A stretch of DNA of 35,408 nucleotides, from assembly GCA_035628645.1 (NCBI GenBank), contig DASPJL010000094.1, forward strand, positions 1 through 35,408. The letters are read 5' to 3'. This stretch comes from DASPJL01 sp035628645 (GTDB lineage Bacteria > Bacteroidota > Bacteroidia > Cytophagales > Cyclobacteriaceae). The first letter of the stretch is position 1, and every line of letters begins with the position of its first letter. Below the pieces are notes generated by a model, which was given only the letters and a program-made list of their open reading frames with translations, ran no database searches and was not told the origin of the DNA. Of the stretch, positions 8,225-17,312 are shown piece after piece. The position numbers and the translations under genes were made by a program.

Positions 8225-8899
8225 TTGAAAGAATTAACAAAAAATACTTTATCCTTATTTTTAAAAGAATTCTCTCTTGAGTTTAGGCAAAGAAGTACTA
8301 TAAATGGAATAATAGTTTATCTGATCAGTACCATTTTCATTTGTTATCTCAGTTTTAACCTTAAAGGCCAGGTTTTAGATAACATTACCTGGAATGCACT
8401 ATTCTGGATAATTACACTCTTTACTGCTATAAATGCTATTGCAAAAAGTTTTATGCAGGAAAGTGAAAGCAGGTTCCTATATTATTACACCATATCCTCA
8501 CCACAAGCCATAATTATTTCAAAAATTCTATACAATTTCTGTTTAATGGGTATGCTTTCCATTCTGGCATTTGTATTTTATTCTCTTGTCTTGGGAAATG
8601 TAGTGGAAGATGCATGGCTATTTACCATTAACCTTATTTTAGGAGCTTTTGGGTTTTCTTCTACTTTAACAATGGTTTCATCCATAGCTTCGAAGGCAGG
8701 AAATAGTACAGTTTTAATGGCGGTATTGAGTTTCCCGGTTATTTTGCCGATGCTGTTGTTATTAATTAAAGTGTCAAAAAATGCGATAGACGGCCTGGAT
8801 AGGTCTGTCAGTTTGAATCATATCGTAACACTTCTGTCAATTAATGTGATTGTTATCACTATTTCTTATCTTCTATTTCCATACCTCTGGCGCAGCTAG
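8225..8899 (+). CDS. ccmB: Haem exporter permease CcmB
   Basis: This is the membrane subunit of the CcmABC(D) complex, which releases holo-CcmE in cytochrome c maturation. The 224-residue protein has about six membrane segments. It has the typical N-terminus with a cytoplasmic SLEFRQRSTING stretch and the ESRFLYYYTISSP loop (about 80-92) facing the ATPase. It starts at TTG 8225, directly after the upstream stop; the next in-frame Met comes after the first two membrane helices, so TTG is needed. The partner ATPase gene ccmA is not adjacent and is absent from the window. ccmC follows after 69 bases. Confidence 0.88.
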   Translation: MKELTKNTLSLFLKEFSLEFRQRSTINGIIVYLISTIFICYLSFNLKGQVLDNITWNALFWIITLFTAINAIAKSFMQESESRFLYYYTISSPQAIIISKILYNFCLMGMLSILAFVFYSLVLGNVVEDAWLFTINLILGAFGFSSTLTMVSSIASKAGNSTVLMAVLSFPVILPMLLLLIKVSKNAIDGLDRSVSLNHIVTLLSINVIVITISYLLFPYLWRS

Positions 8900-8907
8900 T
8901 ATCTTTG
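8900..8907 (+). promoter_or_regulatory. Possible internal promoter and hairpin ahead of ccmC
   Basis: TATCTTTG matches TAnnTTTG and lies right after the ccmB stop. The expected leader would contain a hairpin with arms AAGAGC (8919-8924) and GCTCTT (8943-8948). No -33 element is evident, so this may be chance. Confidence 0.25.
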
Positions 8908-8968
8908 CATGATTTAAAAAGAGCCTAATTAATTCTCATAAAGCTCTTCATATTTATAAATTCCTATT

Positions 8969-9646
8969 ATGAAGTTTACCTGGTGGAAAATATTAGCAAT
9001 ACTTCTTTTACTTTACACAGTGATTGGAGGATTTCTCATGGATGTACCAAGACTTACCCAACTTCAAGAGTCAATAAGGAACCAGTTTTTCCATGTGCCG
9101 ATGTGGTTTTCAATGATATTATTGCTGATAGGATCTGTGGGGTATGCCATTGCTTTTCTCAGAACCTCAAACCTTAAATATGATATTATCGCCGCAGGGC
9201 TAGCCAATACTGCAATTGTTTTGGGAGTTCTAGGATTGCTTACTGGTATCATCTGGATGAAGTTTACCTGGATCTCTAAGGCAGGTGTATGGTGGGTAAA
9301 TGATCCTAAGCTTAATTGCACAGTTATTGGCATGTTGATATATCTTGCTTACTTTATCTTGAGAGGCTCACTTGATGATCCGTTTCAAAAAGCAAGAATC
9401 AGCAGTGTATATAATATTTTCGCGTTCGCGACCTTAATTCCCCTTTTATTTGTTCTACCAAGATTGACAGATTCTCTTCACCCTGGCAATGGAGGAAATC
9501 CCGGTTTCAACGCTTATGACATGGATAATAAGCTAAGAATGATCTTTTATCCTGCCGTTTTGGGATTTACCTTATTGGGTGTATGGATTTCCAGTCTTTG
9601 GTCACGACTAGTTTTTCTAAAGCAAAAAATGTATGAAAATTCTTAA
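8969..9646 (+). CDS. ccmC: CcmC/CcsA-family haem-handling protein
   Basis: In the Ccm system CcmC presents haem to CcmE at the outer face of the inner membrane. The 225-residue protein has six membrane segments, and the two conserved external histidines are visible as H42 (FHVPMW) and H171 (SLHPG). The tryptophan-rich WWD region lies at about 105-115 (AGVWWVNDPKL). Against the E. coli form WGTWWVWDARL, the first Trp is Ala and the Trp before Asp is Asn. ATG 8969 gives the usual N-terminus. The 3' end overlaps the ccmD-like gene by 14 bases. Confidence 0.9.
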   Translation: MKFTWWKILAILLLLYTVIGGFLMDVPRLTQLQESIRNQFFHVPMWFSMILLLIGSVGYAIAFLRTSNLKYDIIAAGLANTAIVLGVLGLLTGIIWMKFTWISKAGVWWVNDPKLNCTVIGMLIYLAYFILRGSLDDPFQKARISSVYNIFAFATLIPLLFVLPRLTDSLHPGNGGNPGFNAYDMDNKLRMIFYPAVLGFTLLGVWISSLWSRLVFLKQKMYENS

Positions 9647-9899
9647 GTGTGTAATCCTGTTTTCTTTATTATTCTTATTGCTTACTCCACCTTCTTTTTC
9701 GCAAAAAATAGAAACACAGGAAAGTGATTATAAAAATTGGGAAGTGGAAATGGCTGATGAGCTTAGGGCTGATGGGAAAATTTATGTAGTAGTGGCAGTA
9801 CTGACAACTATTTTGCTTGGTTTAATTGTTTATACAATTACCATCGACTGGAAAATTTCAATTTTAGAAAAAGAACTCCATCAAAAAACTCAAAAATAA
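9633..9899 (+). CDS. ccmD: CcmD-family small membrane protein
   Basis: This is an 88-residue protein with a signal peptide (about 1-23, ending SFS-Q), a short acidic external stretch and one membrane helix (about 50-70), then a charged cytoplasmic tail. The phrase LRADGKIYVVVAVL matches the Bacteroidota CcmD family. CcmD helps release holo-CcmE from the CcmABC complex. The signal-peptide extension makes it longer than proteobacterial CcmD, which is a bare single helix. It overlaps ccmC by 14 bases and is one base from ccmE, so the three are translated together. Confidence 0.8.
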   Translation: MKILKCVILFSLLFLLLTPPSFSQKIETQESDYKNWEVEMADELRADGKIYVVVAVLTTILLGLIVYTITIDWKISILEKELHQKTQK

Positions 9900-9900
9900 A

Positions 9901-10308
9901 ATGAAAAAAACTCATATAATAGGAATAGGAGTAATTGCAATTGCTATCGTTATCATTATATCTACTGCAGGCGACGCTAGTACTTATGTTACTTTTAATG
10001 AAGCAGCCGAAATGGCACAGGAGGGAGACAATAAATCAATTCATGTGGTAGGAAAACTGCCGAAAACACCTAACGGTCAAATAAAGGGAATTGAAGAAAG
10101 CCCCGATAAATTGTCTTTTTCTTTTCTACTGGAAGATAATAATAAAAAATTAGAGAAAGTCTATTACAATAATCCTATCCCTGCCGACTTTGTAAGATCG
10201 GAACAAGTGGTAATTATTGGTTCCTACAAAAAAGATGTTTTTGTTGCCGATAATATCCTTTTGAAATGCCCTTCCAAATACGAAGAAAATAAGCTTTCCA
10301 TAAAATAG
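9901..10308 (+). CDS. ccmE: Haem chaperone CcmE, CxxxY variant
   Basis: CcmE carries haem covalently from CcmC to CcmF. The 135-residue protein has one N-terminal membrane helix (about 5-22) followed by an OB-fold beta domain. At the haem-binding site, where E. coli has His130-x3-Tyr, this protein reads CPSKY: Cys123 (codon 10267-10269) and Tyr127. The Cys-x3-Tyr form is known from archaea and Desulfovibrio, in systems lacking CcmG and CcmH. The C-terminal tail after Tyr127 is only eight residues. Its place between ccmD and ccmF makes the family call firm. Confidence 0.9.
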   Translation: MKKTHIIGIGVIAIAIVIIISTAGDASTYVTFNEAAEMAQEGDNKSIHVVGKLPKTPNGQIKGIEESPDKLSFSFLLEDNNKKLEKVYYNNPIPADFVRSEQVVIIGSYKKDVFVADNILLKCPSKYEENKLSIK

Positions 10309-10318
10309 AAATCCAACT

Positions 10319-12850
10319 ATGCTACATTTAGGAATTGGGAATGCAGGACATATGTTCCTGATCATATCGTTTGTGACTGCACTGTTGGCTTCCATTGCAT
10401 ATTTTTCTGCTGCCTCCAACGAGAGTCTGGAAAATTCGGGCTGGAAAAAACTAGGTCGAAGTTTATTCTACCTCCACGGTGTTGCTGTTATCGGCGTAGT
10501 TTTTTGTTTATTCTACATCATATATAATCATTACTTTGAATATCAATATGCCTGGAGCCATTCCTCCAGGGAACTTCCTATATACTATATGATCTCCTGT
10601 TTCTGGGAAGGACAAGAAGGAAGTTTTCTTCTTTGGATTTTCTGGAATGCCGTTCTTGGAATTATTCTTATAAATACAAATAAATTTTGGGAAGGGCCGA
10701 TAATGACCATCTTCGCATTGGTTCAGGCTTTCCTCACTTCAATGATCTTAGGCGTGGTACTGGGAGATTTAAAAATCGGAAGCTCTCCATTTATTTTGAT
10801 GAGAGAAGCAAACCTTGACGCTCCCATTTTTTTAGCAAACCCCAATTTTATCCCTGAAAATGGAAAGGGTCTAAATCCTTTGCTTCAAAATTACTGGATG
10901 GTGATCCACCCTCCGACATTGTTTTTAGGATTTGCAACTACCCTTATTTCCTTTGCCTATTGTATAGCTGGCCTTTGGAAGAAAAAATTCAAAGAATGGG
11001 TCAGACCTGCCTTACCATGGTCACTTTTCTCTGCACTGGTTCTGGGTTTAGGAATTTTAATGGGTGGATATTGGGCTTATGAAACCCTTACTTTTGGTGG
11101 TTACTGGAACTGGGATCCTGTAGAAAATGGCGTTTTCGTTCCATGGCTTATCCAAATTGCAAGTATTCATACTTTAATAATATTCAGGAAAAATAATAAA
11201 GCATTAAGAGCTTCTATACTCCTTGTAATTGCTACATTTTTACTCGTTCTATATGCTACTTTTCTCACCCGAAGCGGCGTATTAGGAGACGCTTCCGTGC
11301 ATTCTTTTACAGATCTAGGTCTTTCAGGACAATTACTGATCTATTTATTCTTTTTTATTTTCCTTTCTGTTTTCTTTGTAGCAAAAACCTGGAAAGAAAT
11401 ACCTGACCAAGATGAAGACGTATCCGTCTATAGTCGCGAATTCTGGATTTTCATTGGCGCTATCGTTTTGTGTTTATCAAGTTTTCAAATATTAATACCA
11501 ACCTCATTCCCTGTAGTTAATAAAGTTGTCGGCTTTTTTGGAGGTGTTTCAAAACTTGCGCCTCCTGCAGACCAGGTTGCTTTTTACAACAACTGGCAAA
11601 TCTGGACTGCCGTACTAATTGCTTTACTTTCAGGGACAGGACAATTTTTCTGGTGGAAAAAGATGGATAAAGATCAATTGAAAAACTCTTTAATCCTTCC
11701 TATTATAGCAACATTGGTAATTTCTGCCTTGATCATTGTACTTTCTGCTATAAATAATTTCGAATATATTATTCTCCTTACCGCCGGTGTTTACTCGATC
11801 ATTGCCAATTCCATCATTATGGTCAATGTATTAAAAAACAGTCCTTCTCTTTCCGGAGGCTCTATGGCGCACATTGGTATTGGAATGATGCTGATCGGAA
11901 TTCTTTATTCTTCGGGTTATTCAAAAACCATTTCTAAGAACAACTCAGGTTTTCTCTATAATGAAGAATTTGATGAAGAAACCAATAGGGATCACGTCCT
12001 TCTTTGGGTTAATAAGCCGCAGAAAATGAAGGATTATAACCTAACCTATAAAGGACAATTCGTAGAAGCAGAAAACTATCCTGGATTCATAAAAAAAACC
12101 TTCCTTGAAGAAACTGGAAGTTTAGGCAAATTTTTAGCGAAAAAGGATATTTTTTATGAAGATAAAAAATATTTTTCGCAAGGTGATACTGTTAAAATTC
12201 ATCCTGAAAACACTTACTTTGGGGTAGATTATAAACAGCCAAACGGCAAAGTTTTCTCCTTGTATCCAAGAAACCAGGTAAATGAACAAATGGGTGGGAA
12301 TACCCCTTCGCCGGATATAAAAAGAACCCTAACAAAAGATCTTTATACACATGTTTCTGCTATTGCGCCCACAAGTGATGAAATTGAATGGGGGGAGATG
12401 GAAGAATTTAAGGTTCAAAAAGCGGATACTTTCTTTATAAATGACTATGTAGCTGAGATCATAAATGTTGAAAAGGTAGATGAAATTCCAGGCATCGTTC
12501 TAGGACCGGAAGATGCTGCCGTTAAGATAAGAATAAAAATCTTGGACTTTAATCAGGAATATATTGCCGAGCCTTTGTTTATTATAAAAAATGGTGTTGT
12601 AGGAAGAATACCAGAAGTGGTAACTGATTTGGGATTAAAAATCACAGTCTTAAATATTACCCCTGAAACCGACACCTTTCAACTTGGAGTACATGCTGTT
12701 CAAAAGGATTGGATAATTATGAAAGCCATGGAAAAACCTTTGATCAATGTCCTTTGGCTAGGTACACTGGTAATGGTTTTCGGGTTTTGCGTAGCCATCT
12801 ACCGGCGTTATAATGAATTCAGGAAAATGAGAGATAAAGGAATAGAGTAG
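10319..12850 (+). CDS. ccmF: Cytochrome c haem lyase subunit CcmF
   Basis: This multi-pass membrane protein takes haem from CcmE and attaches it to apocytochrome c. It is 843 residues, longer than E. coli CcmF (about 650), with a large external domain at about 550-790. The WWD motif is intact (about 249-276, ending WNWDPVENG). Candidate haem histidines are H197 (VIHPP), H284, H328 (SVHSF) and H518 (MAHIGIG). The C-terminus ends in a last membrane helix. No CcmH or CcmI follows. It starts 10 bases after ccmE and ends 21 bases before the DUF2520 gene. Confidence 0.94.
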   Translation: MLHLGIGNAGHMFLIISFVTALLASIAYFSAASNESLENSGWKKLGRSLFYLHGVAVIGVVFCLFYIIYNHYFEYQYAWSHSSRELPIYYMISCFWEGQEGSFLLWIFWNAVLGIILINTNKFWEGPIMTIFALVQAFLTSMILGVVLGDLKIGSSPFILMREANLDAPIFLANPNFIPENGKGLNPLLQNYWMVIHPPTLFLGFATTLISFAYCIAGLWKKKFKEWVRPALPWSLFSALVLGLGILMGGYWAYETLTFGGYWNWDPVENGVFVPWLIQIASIHTLIIFRKNNKALRASILLVIATFLLVLYATFLTRSGVLGDASVHSFTDLGLSGQLLIYLFFFIFLSVFFVAKTWKEIPDQDEDVSVYSREFWIFIGAIVLCLSSFQILIPTSFPVVNKVVGFFGGVSKLAPPADQVAFYNNWQIWTAVLIALLSGTGQFFWWKKMDKDQLKNSLILPIIATLVISALIIVLSAINNFEYIILLTAGVYSIIANSIIMVNVLKNSPSLSGGSMAHIGIGMMLIGILYSSGYSKTISKNNSGFLYNEEFDEETNRDHVLLWVNKPQKMKDYNLTYKGQFVEAENYPGFIKKTFLEETGSLGKFLAKKDIFYEDKKYFSQGDTVKIHPENTYFGVDYKQPNGKVFSLYPRNQVNEQMGGNTPSPDIKRTLTKDLYTHVSAIAPTSDEIEWGEMEEFKVQKADTFFINDYVAEIINVEKVDEIPGIVLGPEDAAVKIRIKILDFNQEYIAEPLFIIKNGVVGRIPEVVTDLGLKITVLNITPETDTFQLGVHAVQKDWIIMKAMEKPLINVLWLGTLVMVFGFCVAIYRRYNEFRKMRDKGIE

Positions 12851-12871
12851 CTTTTTTAACATTATAGTCTT

Positions 12872-13654
12872 TTGGGAAAATACTATAAGATTTCAATAAT
12901 TGGTTCTGGAAATGTAGCCTGGCATCTAAGCCAGGCACTAGAAAATGCGGGCCATTCTATTCTTGAAATTTATAGTCCAAATATAAAAAACGCTAAAAAG
13001 CTATGCGCTAAACTTTATGAGGCGGTTCCTACAGATAGTCTTAATTTTCTTGCATCCAAAGCAGAGTTATTTATTATTGCTGTAAGCGACAAAGCCATTT
13101 CCAGTGTAGCAAAGGAAGTTAGGATTCCTGAATCTTCCCTCATAGTCCATACCTCCGGAACAGAATCTATTGAGACTCTTAAAGATTTGCCCAATCCTTA
13201 CGGCGTTTTTTATCCCATTCAAAGTTTTTCAAAATCGAGGAAAATTAACTTTAAAGAGATTCCTGTTTCCATAGAATCCTCGGACAAGGGGAGCCTTGCG
13301 TTTTTGCAGAAAGTAGCAGAATCTATTTCCAAAAAGGTTTTGAAACATTCCACAGAACAAAGAAGAGTTATACACTTAGCTTGTGTTTTTGCCGCCAACT
13401 TTACCAACCATATGTTTACCATTTCAAAAGGATTGTTGGAAAGCAATAAATTAGACTTCAATTTGGTAAAGCCTTTAATTCTTGAAGTAGTAAGCAAGGC
13501 TTTGGAGATTGGACCGGAAAATGTGCAAACGGGCCCGGCAATCCGAAAAGATTTTAACACTATTAATAAACACCTGAGTTATTTGTCAGAGGAGCAAGGA
13601 TTGACGGATATTTACAAGTCTGTTACGGATGATATTATTAAGACCCATGACTAA
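12872..13654 (+). CDS. Rossmann-like DUF2520 protein
   Basis: This is a 260-residue protein with an N-terminal NAD(P)-binding Rossmann fold (IIGSGNVA, glycines G11 and G13) and a C-terminal all-helical DUF2520 domain starting near residue 125. The layout resembles pyrroline-5-carboxylate and ketopantoate reductases, but the substrate is unknown. The conserved linker phrases VHTSGTES and YPIQSFSK match this family in Bacteroidota. The start is TTG 12872, placed just before the Rossmann strand. It lies 21 bases after ccmF, but nothing ties it to haem. Confidence 0.8.
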   Translation: MGKYYKISIIGSGNVAWHLSQALENAGHSILEIYSPNIKNAKKLCAKLYEAVPTDSLNFLASKAELFIIAVSDKAISSVAKEVRIPESSLIVHTSGTESIETLKDLPNPYGVFYPIQSFSKSRKINFKEIPVSIESSDKGSLAFLQKVAESISKKVLKHSTEQRRVIHLACVFAANFTNHMFTISKGLLESNKLDFNLVKPLILEVVSKALEIGPENVQTGPAIRKDFNTINKHLSYLSEEQGLTDIYKSVTDDIIKTHD

Positions 13655-13778
13655 TTGTCTGAAGCGTGCAATAAGGATTTATAAAAAGATCGTCTATTTT
13701 TAATGCAAAATTTATAATTGGGCTTTAATTGCCTAATTTCCCACTTTCTTGAATTTTTTCATTAATAGATTGACCAGT

Positions 13779-16448
13779 ATGAAGGATTTGAACTGCCTTT
13801 TACTTAAAGTAATTCTTGTTTTTACCACCCTTCTTTTGTTGATTCCTTTTAACGGATATTCAGATAAATTAAAAAGCGCGCTTAAGCAATTAAATAAAGG
13901 CAATTTTGAAAAGAGCAAAAAATTATTGGACAAAAGCTTGTCCAAAGAGGAAGTAAACCCGGGCGCAAAATATATTTATTCCTTGTACTATACCAGGATA
14001 GACAATAGCGCTTATAACATTGATAGTGGCTATAATTATATTCTTACTTCCATTGAAGAATTTCGGACGCTTGACGATAAAAACAAAAAAAAATTAGCTA
14101 AGCTTTATATTAACGACTCTACCCTTGCCCGCCAAAAAGCAAGAATTGAAGAAATTGCCTTTGCCAATACTACGGAAATAAGCACGGAAGAAGGATACAA
14201 TAAATTCATTGATCAATTCGCAACATCTTCCCAAATACCGTTGGCAATTAAGCGAAGGGATGAAATCGCGTTCAATAAAGCGTTGAGCTTAAATACATCC
14301 AAAAGCTACTTTGAATTCCTCCAAAAATATCCACAGTCGGAATTGAGTGAACAGGCCCGTGAAAATTACGAATTAAAATTATTCCAGGAAGCCACAGGGA
14401 CAGGAACGTTAAACGGATATATAGAATTTTTAAGAAAAAATCCTGAAAGCCCCTATCGAATGAGGGCTGAGGAAAAAGTATTTAAAATATCCACAATCCT
14501 AAATACAAAAGAGAAATATACAGAATTTATCCAAAGATTTTCTTCCAGTGCATTTGTCCGGTCAGCGTTTACTTACCTGCTATTTCATTACCTTGAAGAA
14601 AATAACCTGGATGAATTTATAAGGAAGTATCCAAACAATCCCTATTCATCGAAAGCCGCACAGCTACTTACCCGGCAGGATTCCATATATTATGCTTTTT
14701 ATGACAACAATAAATTCGGATTCATTAACGAATTAGGAGGACAACTTTCCAAAGCAAGATTCAATGGAGTGCCGGATGATTATTTATGCAATGGAATCGG
14801 GGATGAATATATCTTATTTACCAAGGATGATAAACTGGGCGCCATAGATAAAACGGGAGCGTCCATTCTTCCTCCCGAATTTGATGAAATAGAGAAAATA
14901 GGAATAGCTACTTTGGCTGCAACTAAAGATACGCTTATTTATCTCTATTTAATGGATGGTACAAAACTTCTAAAAGAAGGGTTTCAGGATGTCCAAAAAC
15001 TAAATCCTGCTTTTATAAAGGTAAAAAGTAAAGGCTTGTGGGGAATAAGAGGTTTAAACGGAGCTGAAGTTTTAGCCGCTTCTTATGATAATATTTCACT
15101 TTACATAAAGGATTTTTTTGTACTTAAAAGAAAGGGTAAATACGCAATAACCAGAAGTAAAGATTTGGTTGATATTGCCGAAACCGGCCAAATAAATCTT
15201 GATTTTAAATACGATTATTATGAGGAAATCGGGGAAGATTTTTTGAAAGTAGGAATAGATAACAAACAGGGAGTAATTGACAGCACTTTACAGACGGTCC
15301 TTCCAATTAATTATTCTGCTATAACCAAAACAGACAATGCGTGGCTTACGAAGAAAAATGGCGGAATAGAAATATTTAATGAAAAAGGAAGTCTGCTATC
15401 CGGAATCGTTTATGATAAGGTGGTTCGGGGAAATGGAATTTTTGCCGTAAAACATCAGAAAAAGTGGGGAATGATAAGCGACGCCGGATTAGCGCTTTTG
15501 CCCTTAGAATATGATTCCATTGTCATTATTGGTGATAAAATTTCTTTAATCTATAAAGATAATAAGACTTCCGGCTTTTTCAACTCAGAAAAAACTATTG
15601 ACCTACCGGAATTTGAGAAAATAGAAGTACAAACAACTGTTTTAAACCCACAAGATAGCGCCAAAGAACAATATCTTATTCTTGTAGGAAAGGATGGGAA
15701 ATTGGCTATAGTAGATGAAAGGGGTAAATCTATTTTAAAAACCAGGTATGATAAAATTAAAGTAATTACCAACAATTTATTTGTTGTTGAACAAAGAGGA
15801 AAAGCTGGGATCGTAGACTCAGTTGGGAAAGTTCAGCTTCCCTTAAAGTATGATGCCATTGGAAATTACAAAAATGGATATGTTTCTGTCCTTAAATCAT
15901 CCAAATTTGGCATCTTTAACGCACGGAATAATATTTTTATACAACCTAAATTTGATGCATTGATCAAAGTCTTTAATCCTGAAAGAAAGATTTTCCTTGC
16001 ATTAGATAAGGGCGCTTATGCCTTTCTTGACGAAAAAGGAAAGCCCATTTCAGAGCATAAATTTAAGGAAGCAAGTCATTGGAAGGGAGACACCGTATTG
16101 GTGAAGGAGGGAAATGAATTTTATTTGTATTCAATAGAATCTAAGGAAAAAATTTCCGATGTTTTTCAGTCCATTAAATTCATAAATGATAGCGAAACAG
16201 AACGGCTGGGCGTAATTTATAATGATGCAAAATATGGCGTTATCAGTAATAAAAATGGCTTCATTGTTCCTTTAAAATACAATGATGTAACTAACCTTGG
16301 AACCTCTGAAAGGCCTTTCTTCATGGCAGAGCATCAAGTCGAAGAAGCGGATTTATATGTCGTTTTATATATCAATTATAAAGGTGACTTGGTGATGTCC
16401 CAAGCGTACAAATCCGGTGAATATGAAAAACTACTCTGCCAGGATTGA
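13779..16448 (+). CDS. Exported WG-repeat protein with N-terminal TPR-like region
   Basis: This is an envelope protein of 889 residues from ATG 13779, chosen because a signal peptide follows at once (hydrophobic to about residue 28). TTG 13749 would only add ten residues. Residues about 30-290 hold TPR-like helical repeats, including SKSYFEFLQKYPQSE and similar units. From about 300 to the end there are at least eight WG-type repeats, each about 45-70 residues, with an aromatic-Gly-Ile/Val-Asp core and a later Pro-x5-Tyr/Phe-Asp (for example KKWGMISDAG...LPLEYDSI). WG repeats form beta-rich binding surfaces; no catalytic site is visible and the ligand is unknown. Confidence 0.78.
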   Translation: MKDLNCLLLKVILVFTTLLLLIPFNGYSDKLKSALKQLNKGNFEKSKKLLDKSLSKEEVNPGAKYIYSLYYTRIDNSAYNIDSGYNYILTSIEEFRTLDDKNKKKLAKLYINDSTLARQKARIEEIAFANTTEISTEEGYNKFIDQFATSSQIPLAIKRRDEIAFNKALSLNTSKSYFEFLQKYPQSELSEQARENYELKLFQEATGTGTLNGYIEFLRKNPESPYRMRAEEKVFKISTILNTKEKYTEFIQRFSSSAFVRSAFTYLLFHYLEENNLDEFIRKYPNNPYSSKAAQLLTRQDSIYYAFYDNNKFGFINELGGQLSKARFNGVPDDYLCNGIGDEYILFTKDDKLGAIDKTGASILPPEFDEIEKIGIATLAATKDTLIYLYLMDGTKLLKEGFQDVQKLNPAFIKVKSKGLWGIRGLNGAEVLAASYDNISLYIKDFFVLKRKGKYAITRSKDLVDIAETGQINLDFKYDYYEEIGEDFLKVGIDNKQGVIDSTLQTVLPINYSAITKTDNAWLTKKNGGIEIFNEKGSLLSGIVYDKVVRGNGIFAVKHQKKWGMISDAGLALLPLEYDSIVIIGDKISLIYKDNKTSGFFNSEKTIDLPEFEKIEVQTTVLNPQDSAKEQYLILVGKDGKLAIVDERGKSILKTRYDKIKVITNNLFVVEQRGKAGIVDSVGKVQLPLKYDAIGNYKNGYVSVLKSSKFGIFNARNNIFIQPKFDALIKVFNPERKIFLALDKGAYAFLDEKGKPISEHKFKEASHWKGDTVLVKEGNEFYLYSIESKEKISDVFQSIKFINDSETERLGVIYNDAKYGVISNKNGFIVPLKYNDVTNLGTSERPFFMAEHQVEEADLYVVLYINYKGDLVMSQAYKSGEYEKLLCQD

Positions 16449-16482
16449 TTTTAAATTTTAATTTAACTTCCGAGAAAATTCC

Positions 16483-17295
16483 ATGCTTCAAAAAATAAAA
16501 GAAACGGCCGCCTTTTTAGCAGACAAAAAAATATCTAATCCTGAAACAGGTATTGTTTTAGGGACAGGACTTGGTCAGTTTGCTGATAAGATTGAAGTTA
16601 TTACTTCGATAGATTATAAAGATATTCCACATTTCCCCTTAGCCACCGTGGAATTCCATACCGGAAAATTAATCTTTGGGAAAGTAGGAAATAAAAAAGT
16701 ATTGACAATGCAGGGCCGGTTTCATTATTACGAAGGCTATAGCATGCAGGAAATTGTTTTCCCTATCAGGGTAATGAAACTATTGGGGATAAAACATCTT
16801 CTTCTCTCCAATGCTTCCGGCGGCATTAATTTATCCTTTAAAAAGGGAGATATAATTATTATTGATGATCACATCAACCTGCTGCCTTCCAACCCCTTGG
16901 TTGGGAAGAATATAGATGAACTTGGACCAAGGTTTCCTGATATGAGTCAACCTTATTCATCACGATTAAATGACCTTCTTGAAAAAGTAGCAAAAGAACA
17001 AAATTTAAATCTGAAGAAAGGAGTATATGTATCTGTGCCGGGGCCAAACCTGGAAACTCGTGCAGAGTATAGATTTTTAAAAACGATCGGCGCTGATATG
17101 GTGGGAATGTCTACAGTTCCTGAGGTAATTGCGGCCAATCATATGGGGCTTCCCTGTGCGGCTGTTTCTGTTATAACGGATGAATGCGATCCCGATAATC
17201 TTAAAGCGGTAAGCATTCAGGAAATCATAGCTACAGCAAAGACGGCAGATTCAAAGCTTGCCAGCGTTTTTGCTGAAACGATAGTTAGGTTATAA
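16483..17295 (+). CDS. Purine nucleoside phosphorylase, trimeric type
   Basis: This enzyme cleaves purine nucleosides with phosphate to the free base and ribose-1-phosphate in purine salvage. The 270-residue protein has family phosphate- and ribose-binding phrases: VLGTGLG (25-31), GRFHYYEGY (78-86), NASGGIN (110-116), and the base-site block GPNLETRAEYR (187-197, with E191 equivalent to human E201) then GADMVGMSTVPE. At the position of human N243 it has Asp233 (VITDEC). Start ATG 16483 lies 34 bases after the WG-repeat gene, and a strong terminator follows. Confidence 0.93.
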   Translation: MLQKIKETAAFLADKKISNPETGIVLGTGLGQFADKIEVITSIDYKDIPHFPLATVEFHTGKLIFGKVGNKKVLTMQGRFHYYEGYSMQEIVFPIRVMKLLGIKHLLLSNASGGINLSFKKGDIIIIDDHINLLPSNPLVGKNIDELGPRFPDMSQPYSSRLNDLLEKVAKEQNLNLKKGVYVSVPGPNLETRAEYRFLKTIGADMVGMSTVPEVIAANHMGLPCAAVSVITDECDPDNLKAVSIQEIIATAKTADSKLASVFAETIVRL

Positions 17296-17312
17296 ACCTT
17301 CCCTATTGCTTC

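Noticed and set aside
13219..13560. 113-codon open frame on the - strand inside the DUF2520 gene
   Set aside because: Antisense to a conserved coding region with no recognisable domain.
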